Source of the DNA: Canibacter sp052085365 | GTDB taxonomy: Bacteria; Actinomycetota; Actinomycetes; Actinomycetales; Microbacteriaceae | Direction of reading: 5' to 3' | DNA: 60,022 nucleotides | Assembly (NCBI GenBank): GCA_052085365.1 | Contig: JBQDFP010000013.1 | Location: forward strand, 1 to 60,022 | In this document: positions 43,625 to 50,760 of the stretch, in pieces | How positions within the stretch are numbered: the stretch's first letter is position 1 | How the letters are laid out: every line of letters begins with the position of its first letter | Translations under genes and position numbers: made by a program | The notes under the pieces: model-generated | The model's database searches: none | Told to the model about the DNA's origin: nothing | Seen by the model: only the letters and a program-made list of their open reading frames with translations

Positions 43625-43859
43625 AGGCACACCACCAATGTTCAAAAACAAACAGGTCAATCAGGCAGTTTACTGCCCGCGGCTGGATATCGTGCGTGCA
43701 GAGTCTCAGTTTTTATGTTGATGCCAAATCGTTGTGCAGCGCATGATGTGAGATTGGCCGCATTTTCACAGGCGGATCATCCAAAAACCGACAAATTATT
43801 ATCGTAAGATCGTCGTCCTGACGCGGAAGCACGGGAGTTGATCAGATGATGATGCATGG

Positions 43860-43880
43860 TTAGGTGAACCTTAGTAAACT
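43860..43880 (+). promoter_or_regulatory. DtxR/IdeR-like iron box over the heme oxygenase promoter
   Basis: TTAGGTGAACCTTAG (43860-43874) contains the short palindrome AGGT-GA-ACCT and resembles the start of the 19-bp DtxR/IdeR consensus, with imperfect agreement in the second half. A TAAACT box (43875-43880) ends seven bases before the ATG at 43888, fitting a leaderless promoter that this site would cover. Confidence 0.55.
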
Positions 43881-43887
43881 CTCGTGT

Positions 43888-44934
43888 ATGAGTGTATTTT
43901 CCGCAGAAGTTGTTGATCGCGTTCTCGATCACATGAACGACGACCACGTTGACGACAATCTTGTGATTGCCCGCGCGTATGGTTTTCCCGATGTGAAGAA
44001 GTGCCGCATGTCGAACCTTGACGAGAACGCCGGCTTCTGGGAGGTGAATGACGACGAAGGTGCCCACGAGTTGCGCATCGAATGGCCAGACGCACCTATC
44101 GCCGAACGGCCACAGATTCGCCGCGAAGTCGTAAAAATTTATACCACCGCAAGCGATCGTCTCGGTCTGCCACCAAAAGCAGAAGAACAACCAGCTGAAG
44201 CGCAGCCGGCACACGGGCACGGCCATTCCCATCATGGCCGTCACGCCTCACCTCACGCCACCACAGACACGGTTGACGCCGGCTTCGCAAAAGTGGTGCG
44301 CGAACGCACCTGGTCATTTCACGGTGAAAGCGAAGGCGCCGGCTTTATGTCAGGCATCATGCAAGACGGGTCCCCGCTCGATGACTACACCAAACTCGTT
44401 GCGCAACACTACTTTATGTATGAAGCCATCGAAGCCCAGTCGGACAAGTTTAAGAACGACGAAATCTTTGGGGCGTTCGACACTGACGGACTGCGCCGTA
44501 TGGCTGCCATCGAAGCAGACCTCGAACATTTGGTAGGTGCGGACTGGGCCGACAAGATCTCGCCCTTGCCCGCCACGCGAGCATACGCGGCGCGCGTCAA
44601 CCAGGTCGGTGACGAAGGCTGGGTTCCCGGCGTAATCGCACACCACTACACGCGCTACCTCGGCGACCTGTCGGGTGGCCAGATGATTTCGAAGCGCATG
44701 CGCCAACGCCACGGTCTCGACGGCGCAGGCGTCGCCTTCTATGAGTTCGCATCACTCGGCCCGCTTGGGAAGTTCAAAAACGACTACCGTGCTGAACTCG
44801 ACAAACTCGGCGAAATATTGAGTGACGAAGAAAAAGAACGCTTCCTCGAAGAGGTTCGCCTCGCGTACCAGTTCAACACCGACGTGTTCAACGACCTCGC
44901 GAAGCAGAAAGCTGCTGAACTCGCCGCAAGCTAG
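43888..44934 (+). CDS. DUF2470-heme oxygenase fusion with histidine-rich linker
   Basis: A 348-residue cytosolic protein in two parts. Residues 1 to about 95 are a DUF2470 domain (VLDHMNDDHVDDNLVIARAYG), the heme-binding module otherwise found in HugZ-type proteins. A linker at 109-123 has seven histidines in 15 residues. Residues about 128-345 form a canonical biliverdin-producing heme oxygenase with the proximal histidine in TWSFHGESEGAGF (H145) and the distal helix YTRYLGDLSGGQMI. It should release iron from heme. No ribosome-binding site is seen, and a -10 box seven bases before the ATG suggests a leaderless mRNA under iron control. The fusion order and the linker suggest heme capture and hand-over; that is inference. 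Confidence 0.92.
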   Translation: MSVFSAEVVDRVLDHMNDDHVDDNLVIARAYGFPDVKKCRMSNLDENAGFWEVNDDEGAHELRIEWPDAPIAERPQIRREVVKIYTTASDRLGLPPKAEEQPAEAQPAHGHGHSHHGRHASPHATTDTVDAGFAKVVRERTWSFHGESEGAGFMSGIMQDGSPLDDYTKLVAQHYFMYEAIEAQSDKFKNDEIFGAFDTDGLRRMAAIEADLEHLVGADWADKISPLPATRAYAARVNQVGDEGWVPGVIAHHYTRYLGDLSGGQMISKRMRQRHGLDGAGVAFYEFASLGPLGKFKNDYRAELDKLGEILSDEEKERFLEEVRLAYQFNTDVFNDLAKQKAAELAAS

Positions 44935-46256
44935 GTGTGTGAGCTGCGCGCAATTGCACCGCTGGCTCGTGACGTCGTTGCCTGTGCCATGAACCGTGCG
45001 ACGTCGCGATCCACAATCACGTCTGCCGGTTGCAGTGCACGGGTGAGATAGAGCCCATCGATGCTGCGAATACGGCTGAGCGCAACATAGGTTTGCCCTG
45101 CGGTGAAGGCACGCCTGCCGAGATCAACAATCGCCTCGTCATAGCTGTGACCCTGTGACTTGTGCACGGTCACTGCCCACGCGAGCCGGAGCGGAAACTG
45201 CTCAAACTCAGCGACCACATCTTTTTCAAGCTTCTTTGTTTCTGGATCGTACCGGTACTGGAATCGTTCCCAGACGGCCGGGTCGACTTCAAATTCTTCG
45301 TTCCCGACTTCAACCCACACCGTCCCAGCGATACGTGAAACCGTACCAAGAGTGCCATTCACCCACCGTCCATCGGGATCATTACGCAGAAACATCACCC
45401 GCGCACCGACCTTTAGTTCAAGCTCTTCGTCAGCCGGATAGACACTTTCACGAAACTCACCCGTCACCTCTGCTTTCGCGCGCAGTGATTTGCCCGGAAT
45501 TTCGTCCAGTCGCTTCCGGTTGATGGCATTGACGGTTGCGTTCGTCGTCGCCAGAGTGATCGCGTCACTGGGCGGGTTTGAGCGGCTGCCCGCAGCATTA
45601 AGTTCGTTCGCCATTTCTTCGTCGACGACACCGTGCCTGATCGCACCCAGAATATTAATGAACCGATCATCGTCCTGACGGTGCACTTCGTTGAGCTCGC
45701 ATACGTTCACGGGAGTCGACTGCCACACGTGAGCGTCAAAAAACCAGAGCGACCGATACGTGTCATGAAAATAGGCCCGCTCGTGCGGGTCCCGTGGCGG
45801 AACGGGCGGTAACTGATAGGGGTCACCAAACATGAGAATCTGCACCCCACCAAACGGGTCATGTTTGCGTGCACGAGCCTGGCGCAGTGCACGATCGATC
45901 GCATCCATGAGATCGGCGCTCACCATCGAGATCTCGTCAATGACGAGCGTATCGATCGCGCTCAGCATTTTTCTTAACTCGTCAGACTGCTCGAGTTTAT
46001 GATCGGCAACCACCCCAATGGGGAGACGCAACAGTGAGTGGATCGTCTGGCCGCCCACATTGAGTGCTGCAACTCCGGTGGGTGCACATACCGCAATGGT
46101 TTTGCTCGTGTTCCATGCCAGGTGGTTCAAAATCGTGGATTTACCGGTGCCCGCACGGCCGGTGACGAACACATGCTCGCGAGTGGTTTCGATTCGTTCG
46201 AAAATCTCACGCTGTTCGGGTGAAAGCTCTGGGCCGCGAGTGTCTGCGAGTGTCAT
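44931..46256 (-). CDS. PIF1-like AAA/superfamily 1B DNA helicase
   Basis: A 441-residue helicase. Walker A is VFVTGRAGTGKSTILN, Walker B is TLVIDEISMVSADLMD, and later SF1 motifs read LMFGDPYQLPPVPP, ELNEVHRQDDDRFI and, near the end, WAVTVHKSQGHSYDEAIVDLG and TYVALSRIRSIDGLYL. These match PIF1/RecD2-like helicases that unwind DNA 5' to 3'. The start ATG lies 20 bases after the preceding gene, making it the last member of a tight six-gene run with secretion-type genes. Its stop shares the bases CTAG with that of the convergent heme oxygenase. Whether the helicase belongs functionally to that run is unknown. Confidence 0.9.
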   Translation of the reverse strand: MTLADTRGPELSPEQREIFERIETTREHVFVTGRAGTGKSTILNHLAWNTSKTIAVCAPTGVAALNVGGQTIHSLLRLPIGVVADHKLEQSDELRKMLSAIDTLVIDEISMVSADLMDAIDRALRQARARKHDPFGGVQILMFGDPYQLPPVPPRDPHERAYFHDTYRSLWFFDAHVWQSTPVNVCELNEVHRQDDDRFINILGAIRHGVVDEEMANELNAAGSRSNPPSDAITLATTNATVNAINRKRLDEIPGKSLRAKAEVTGEFRESVYPADEELELKVGARVMFLRNDPDGRWVNGTLGTVSRIAGTVWVEVGNEEFEVDPAVWERFQYRYDPETKKLEKDVVAEFEQFPLRLAWAVTVHKSQGHSYDEAIVDLGRRAFTAGQTYVALSRIRSIDGLYLTRALQPADVIVDRDVARFMAQATTSRASGAIARSSHT

Positions 46257-46276
46257 ATGCGGCCCTTCATTTCACC

Positions 46277-46897
46277 TTAAATTCCTGCGCACAGCATGGT
46301 CCATATTATTGCGGCACGAGTCCGTTCTGAATGCACTCGTTTACCTGCAACATCGAGAAACCACCAGCCGTGGTCTACCGCACCGACGACATCGAAACGC
46401 TCATGTTCGGCAACACCGTTGGGGTCCCGTGTGCTGCGCTGAATGTACCATAGGCTCCAGTCGTCACGCGTGAAGAGCTTGTGAAAGGCGCGTGTGCCAG
46501 CTATCTCTTCCGCTTCGGCAGGGTTCTGTGTGAGCTGTTCAAAGTGTTTGAGCGACAGCGTCGTGGACCGTTCGTCGACGAATGGCGCAGGTGTGAGCCC
46601 GACTGTGCGGGCGGCAATCGCGGGAATCGACTCACGTGTGACCGCTGCAACCTGTTGTGGCTGGTCAGGACGTGACATGACAACACTCGTGAGATTCTCA
46701 CCGACTGCAAAGAACACGCTGCGTTTACCCTGCGGACCGGCCTTGCTCACCAGAATCTCAGCGAGCGGTGCCCGAATGGTGCGCTTTACCTCCTCGAGAA
46801 CCGGGTCGTCAGAGCGCTGCGAAGAATCTTTAAACGAGGTGAGTGCGTCACCCTCAAGAATGATGCCGTCTTGTGGAGTACCTACCGAAATTCTCAT
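46277..46897 (-). CDS. Hypothetical protein in type VII-like operon, possible EspG-like chaperone
   Basis: A 206-residue soluble protein, no signal peptide or membrane helix. I cannot assign it firmly. A central stretch (RSVFFAVGENLTSVVMSRPDQPQQVAAV, then ESIPAIAARTVGL) and a final strand-rich region (WSLWYIQRSTRDPNG, VVGAVDHGWWFLD) recall the layout of ESX secretion-associated EspG chaperones, but the similarity is impressionistic. Its start codon follows the previous stop without a gap (TAA then ATG), with the ribosome-binding site GGGGCGAA inside the previous gene, so it is translationally linked. Context (small helical partner, effector-like protein, membrane protein) makes a secretion accessory or immunity role plausible. 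Confidence 0.6.
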   Translation of the reverse strand: MRISVGTPQDGIILEGDALTSFKDSSQRSDDPVLEEVKRTIRAPLAEILVSKAGPQGKRSVFFAVGENLTSVVMSRPDQPQQVAAVTRESIPAIAARTVGLTPAPFVDERSTTLSLKHFEQLTQNPAEAEEIAGTRAFHKLFTRDDWSLWYIQRSTRDPNGVAEHERFDVVGAVDHGWWFLDVAGKRVHSERTRAAIIWTMLCAGI

Positions 46898-47353
46898 TTA
46901 TTTCGCCCCGCTCACTTCTTGCCAGCTCCAGGCAATATCGTTCATTTCTTCGGCATATGTCGGAAAATCAAGCGTAGGAGTGGTTGCTGAAATTGTGACC
47001 CCGAGCGTGCGATCTGGGGTCTTCCAGAGTTGTACCCACTGTTCAAGTACCACGACACGTGACCCGGCCACATACGAGATCACGCGACGAAATGAATCCG
47101 TGTCAACGTTCACGTCAATGAGCTGGGCGTTGTCAAGCGCCGCAAACAACACTTCGAGGGTTTGCTCGTGCCAAACGTGCATGGTTTCGCCATAATCATC
47201 AGCGCTTCCAACACTCACGGTCACATTGCGTGAAAACCCGAACTCATCGGGTTGGGCGACGCCGACCAATGCAATATCCGGGTTCGGGTCGTGATTGATG
47301 TGCCAGTTGTCTGGAAACTCGATTTCGAAGCCGAGCTGGTGGGTGACTTTCAT
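46898..47353 (-). CDS. Small DcrB/LpqN (Mog1/PsbP-fold)-like protein in type VII-like operon
   Basis: A 151-residue protein without signal peptide. It starts like Mog1/PsbP-fold proteins (QLGFEIEFPDNWHIN), has strand-rich mid-sections (NVTVSVGSADDY, DSFRRVISYVAGSRVVVLEQWVQLW) and ends with the typical helix-bearing FPTYAEEMNDIAWSWQEV. The fold class includes DcrB, mycobacterial LpqN and the Eag chaperones that shield transmembrane segments of type VI toxins. It overlaps the membrane-protein gene upstream by four bases (ATGA). In this operon it could be a cytosolic chaperone or immunity protein. The fold call is by eye; function is inference. Confidence 0.6.
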   Translation of the reverse strand: MKVTHQLGFEIEFPDNWHINHDPNPDIALVGVAQPDEFGFSRNVTVSVGSADDYGETMHVWHEQTLEVLFAALDNAQLIDVNVDTDSFRRVISYVAGSRVVVLEQWVQLWKTPDRTLGVTISATTPTLDFPTYAEEMNDIAWSWQEVSGAK

Positions 47354-48063
47354 TCGCTGTCTGTCTCGCTCTCATATCGTTCGAAAATATGCTGTTCGGC
47401 ACGTCGTGCTCGAAGCCGTGGCATCGAAAAAGTGTGTGTGACGGGTGTGTTCCGTTTGAGGAACGTTACTGTGAGCGTACGGCCGTTGCGTTCGAAATGT
47501 TGGAGGTCGCGCCATTGTGCACGAGCCGGAGAAATGCTCGAAGGGACGGTTTTGCTGGGGTCGAAGAAGACGCCGTGTTCGTTCAACCACAGGTGCCCCG
47601 GGGTGCTTTCTTCGTGGTTGATGTGACGGCAATACCAATAGTTCAGGTTTTTCCCGACCCATGTGGGCGGTTTGCGTGCACCGATTTTGAGGATGTCAGC
47701 CACCCGAGACTCCATCTGATCGGTTTGTTCTTTGCTCAGGGTGGTGTACCAGGCCGGGCCCCAGAGCCGTTGTGCTGGCCAATAAAACCGGGCAATGATC
47801 AGTATTGGGAAACCCCACACAATAGGTATGAAACCCGCGAGAGCGATGGGCATACTCACCCAGTCAGGCATGCCCAGGTTGCTGAGCGCCGCACCGATAC
47901 ATATCGCCCCAACGCTGGGAAATGCCATGAGGGAGGCGAGGTCGCCAACGATAGGGAAGCGAATCCAGGACCGTGCGCGTGGTCCACGGCCGCGCCAAAT
48001 CCAGACAGCGGCGAGGAACAGTGCAAGCCCGCCGATGAGAATAAATACAAATGTCCAGTCCAC
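47350..48063 (-). CDS. Membrane protein with C-terminal PH-like region, candidate immunity protein
   Basis: A 237-residue membrane protein starting at a GTG (48063) with GGAAG upstream. Hydrophobic segments lie at about 3-22, 45-66 and 71-95. The remaining ~140 residues are cytoplasmic. In that part, TPGHLWLNEHGVFFDPS followed by ARAQWRDLQHFERNGRTLTVTFL has the spacing of a PH/GRAM-like beta domain. The family is not recognised. It begins seven bases after the glycine-zipper protein's stop and overlaps the next gene, so it is made together with them. A polytopic membrane protein directly downstream of a membrane-active effector is the usual position of an immunity protein. Confidence 0.7.
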   Translation of the reverse strand: MDWTFVFILIGGLALFLAAVWIWRGRGPRARSWIRFPIVGDLASLMAFPSVGAICIGAALSNLGMPDWVSMPIALAGFIPIVWGFPILIIARFYWPAQRLWGPAWYTTLSKEQTDQMESRVADILKIGARKPPTWVGKNLNYWYCRHINHEESTPGHLWLNEHGVFFDPSKTVPSSISPARAQWRDLQHFERNGRTLTVTFLKRNTPVTHTFSMPRLRARRAEQHIFERYESETDSE

Positions 48064-48069
48064 GCGCAG

Positions 48070-49389
48070 CTACTTCCAGAACGCGAGCTTGTCGCCCACG
48101 TCGCTCACAAAGTCGCCGACTTTACCCGCCACTTCGCCACCGAAGTCCACAACCTTGTCTGCGACAAAGTTACCGACTCCGGAGCCGACAATGCCGCCGA
48201 TGAGACCACCGGCGATCCCGCCAACGATCGTGCCGGCGGGGCCGAAGAAGCTGCCAACAATAGCGCCACCTTTAGCGCCGAGAGCTGCTCCCGCGACTGC
48301 GCCGCCCCCGCTTAATGCCGAGCGTGTTGCTGCGCGCCCGATACGCTCGTCGGTGTCGTACCCAGCACCTTCGTCAGCCGACCATTGATCCCACGCGCCG
48401 CTCGCGAAACTTAATGCGGTGCCGATAGGGCCAGCAACTTTGCCCACTTTGAGCCATTTGGCGCGAGCAGCGGACTGGTGAGGTTTCGCCGACCACTGTT
48501 TTGGGTTGTGCGTGTTTCTGATGTCTCGCCATGAGGTGCGGGTAAGTGCGCCTCGTTCTCGTGCCGAGAGATTTTTAAACGCAGTGTAGCGCCCGTTTGC
48601 TCCTCGCGGTGCGAATCTTCCGAGGTGGAAATATGAGAACCACGCTGAGGTTCCGGTTGCGACAGTGCCTGCGTGGCCAGCACCCCAGAGAGTGTTACCG
48701 ACAGCATCGTCTCCAGGGGTAACCATGCCGGTGAATCCATCGCCAAGGCTTCCGAGGAAGCTCGGGTCCGTGCTCGACATGACCAGCGAACGCATGTCTT
48801 CAACTCGGCCATCCCAGGTTTCAATGGGTTCATTGACCGTGTTGCCGTTGATATTTTGTACTTCAGTGCCGGACGTGGATGCGGTGAGGGCTTCAGCCAG
48901 TTCAGACTCTGCGTCGGTGACACGGGTGTTAAACGCGGTGATGTCCTCTTTGAGCGTTGCAACATCAGATTCAGCATTTGAGAGCGCGGTGCTTGCGCTC
49001 TCATAGGTAGGATCATCAGTTTTCAAATCAGCAAGGTCACTTTTAGCTGTTTGTAGCGCGGAGTTGACTTCGCTCACGCGAGTGACCAGCACTGGGCGAT
49101 CCTCTTCGAGCCCCTCGAATACCGATGTGTGCTCGCGCAGTGCCGACTCGCCAGCAGCGAGACCGTCTTTGAAGTCTTCGGCATCAGCTTCGGGACGTTC
49201 GAGCATTTGCGAAATACCCTCGAGGCCGCCCACCGCAAAAGTCGATTTCAGTCCTTTCCACGACGAATTCGCGGTCTGGACGGGCGAGAGCGCGTCAGTA
49301 CCGATTGGCTCAAGCTGATCAGCGAGAGACGTCAGGTTTGCTGATGGGAAGAGTTTGTAAATGGTTTCAACGTCGACGGGTTCAGTCAT
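48070..49389 (-). CDS. Type VII effector-like protein with C-terminal glycine zipper
   Basis: A 439-residue protein without a Sec signal peptide. Residues 1-90 are helical with a WxG motif (SSWKGL, 44-46) and EADAEDFKDGLAAGESAL, the layout of N-termini of actinobacterial type VII polymorphic effectors. Residues about 95-170 form a coiled coil. A middle region (about 225-315) is Gly/Arg-rich. Residues 360-407 are a long glycine zipper (GGAVAGAALGAKGG, GGIAGGLIGGIVGSGVG) that could insert in a membrane, followed by an amphipathic tail ending FWK. S. aureus TspA is a known type VII toxin with a glycine-zipper depolarising domain, so a similar action is plausible. The adjacent 126-residue partner and membrane protein support this reading. 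Target and toxicity are untested. Confidence 0.75.
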   Translation of the reverse strand: MTEPVDVETIYKLFPSANLTSLADQLEPIGTDALSPVQTANSSWKGLKSTFAVGGLEGISQMLERPEADAEDFKDGLAAGESALREHTSVFEGLEEDRPVLVTRVSEVNSALQTAKSDLADLKTDDPTYESASTALSNAESDVATLKEDITAFNTRVTDAESELAEALTASTSGTEVQNINGNTVNEPIETWDGRVEDMRSLVMSSTDPSFLGSLGDGFTGMVTPGDDAVGNTLWGAGHAGTVATGTSAWFSYFHLGRFAPRGANGRYTAFKNLSARERGALTRTSWRDIRNTHNPKQWSAKPHQSAARAKWLKVGKVAGPIGTALSFASGAWDQWSADEGAGYDTDERIGRAATRSALSGGGAVAGAALGAKGGAIVGSFFGPAGTIVGGIAGGLIGGIVGSGVGNFVADKVVDFGGEVAGKVGDFVSDVGDKLAFWK

Positions 49390-49406
49390 GGAACGAAAAG
49401 CCTTTA

Positions 49407-49787
49407 CTAGTTACTGGGGTCTCCATCGGCGTCATAAATGGATCCACCCTCAATCGCGAACTGCTCCTTGGCAGTGCGTCGATTCTGTTCCAGGTTGTCA
49501 CCCATCTCGACAGTTCCGGTATTGATAGCGAGCACCGCAGAAGACACCTCAGCGCAGCGTTCGTTGAGGACCCACATGAGTTTGCCGGGGACTTCAGCAC
49601 GATCCTTGCAGAATGAATCCCATGCAGTAGACAAGACGCTACGATCATCCGCGGTCAGCAGTGCGCCTCCGCCAGATTTCACTTCGTTGAACGTCGTCTG
49701 AACCGTATCGAGAGCCTCGCCGCTGCCATCGACTTCTTTGAGAACACCCGCAACACCCGCGGGTTCAATCTGCCATGTGCTGCCCAA
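49407..49787 (-). CDS. Small WXG100/DUF6507-like helical protein
   Basis: A 126-residue protein without signal peptide, started here at a TTG (49787) preceded by GAGAGGATGAACAC; longer starts up to 49841 are open. The opening GSTWQIEPAGVAGVL followed by two predicted helices and the late NTGTVEMGDNLEQNRRT strongly resembles DUF6507-type proteins, WXG100-like partners found in actinobacterial type VII loci. Two cysteines (SFCKD and NERCAE) are unusual for the family. The gene is the first of the six-gene run and lies 17 bases before the effector-like gene, the usual order of partner before substrate. A role as secretion partner is inferred. Confidence 0.75.
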   Translation of the reverse strand: MGSTWQIEPAGVAGVLKEVDGSGEALDTVQTTFNEVKSGGGALLTADDRSVLSTAWDSFCKDRAEVPGKLMWVLNERCAEVSSAVLAINTGTVEMGDNLEQNRRTAKEQFAIEGGSIYDADGDPSN

Positions 49788-49906
49788 GTGTTCATCCTCT
49801 CGAGTTGCATTACGGTGCGATTTCGTGATCCGTGAAAACACGCATCAGCCTTCCACCTTATATTGAAGGGGGTATGTCTCCGCAAGAATACGGCAGAATA
49901 TCTAGT

Positions 49907-50755
49907 ATGACGGTCACGCATGAGACATGGGATTATCGAGACGGGTACGGTGTCCCCATTGCTGCCCAGGCATGGGTGCCCGAGGACCCTCGCGCAACCC
50001 TTCAAGTGCTGCACGGCATCGGTGAACACTCCGGTCGCTACGACCGGTTTGCGCGTGCGCTCGCCGCACGAGGCTTCGCGGTGTTTGCCGAAGACCACCG
50101 CGGACACGGGAAAACTTCCCTGCTGCAGCACGACGGTGACGAATCAAAGTTTGGTCTGCTCGGCAAAGGTGGTCTGCGCGCAGCTGAAGCGGCGATAGCC
50201 CAGCTCACCGCACAGGTACGTGAACGATTTCCGAAGTTACCTATGGGGGTGTTTGCGCACTCGTGGGGGTCGCTTATGGCTCAGCGCATGATCCAGCGCG
50301 AAGCCTACTGGGACGCGGTCGTCTTCAGTGGAACCGCATACCGCACGGTCCGGTACATGGAGTCGCGGGACCTGAACGCAAAGTTCCCCGGCCCGACCGG
50401 GCATGAATGGTTGAGCCGTGATGAAAATATTGCACAACTCTATGTTGATGATCCGCTCACGTACGAGTCGAATATACGCAAGCAGCTTTCATTCGCTGAC
50501 ACTCTGCGGTTGCTCGGCGTTCCGCGTCGCGGCGTGGCTTCGGAAGTGCCGATTCTGATCGTGGGAGGCGGCGATGACGCGCTCAACATAGGCGACGGGC
50601 GAGACCGCTTAGCTGCGGCATACCGGTCAGTCGGTGTGCGAGACGTCACCATTAAGGTGTATCCGGAAGCTCGTCACGAAGTCATTAATGAACTCAACGC
50701 AGAAGAAGCGATCGCATACATTATCGAATGGTTTGAATCGCGCTTACTGAGCTAA
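49907..50755 (+). CDS. Alpha/beta hydrolase (monoacylglycerol lipase/lysophospholipase-like)
   Basis: A 282-residue serine hydrolase with the oxyanion-hole motif LHGIGEHSGRY, the EDHRGHGKTS segment, the nucleophile elbow GVFAHSWGSLMA, the acid in IVGGGDDALN and the catalytic histidine in EARHEVINEL. HGxGEHSGRY plus DHRGHGxS is characteristic of the monoacylglycerol lipase/lysophospholipase group. I place the start at the ATG at 49907, where homologous sequence begins. An ATG at 49874 with AAGGGGG close upstream would add 11 residues. No signal peptide. It is divergent from the type VII-like run and convergent with the transporter at 50761. Confidence 0.9.
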   Translation: MTVTHETWDYRDGYGVPIAAQAWVPEDPRATLQVLHGIGEHSGRYDRFARALAARGFAVFAEDHRGHGKTSLLQHDGDESKFGLLGKGGLRAAEAAIAQLTAQVRERFPKLPMGVFAHSWGSLMAQRMIQREAYWDAVVFSGTAYRTVRYMESRDLNAKFPGPTGHEWLSRDENIAQLYVDDPLTYESNIRKQLSFADTLRLLGVPRRGVASEVPILIVGGGDDALNIGDGRDRLAAAYRSVGVRDVTIKVYPEARHEVINELNAEEAIAYIIEWFESRLLS

Positions 50756-50760
50756 CCGCA

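Noticed and set aside
44931..49787. Complete type VII secretion system
   Set aside because: Only substrate-, chaperone- and immunity-like genes are seen. No EccB/C/D/E, mycosin or EssC-like gene lies in the window.
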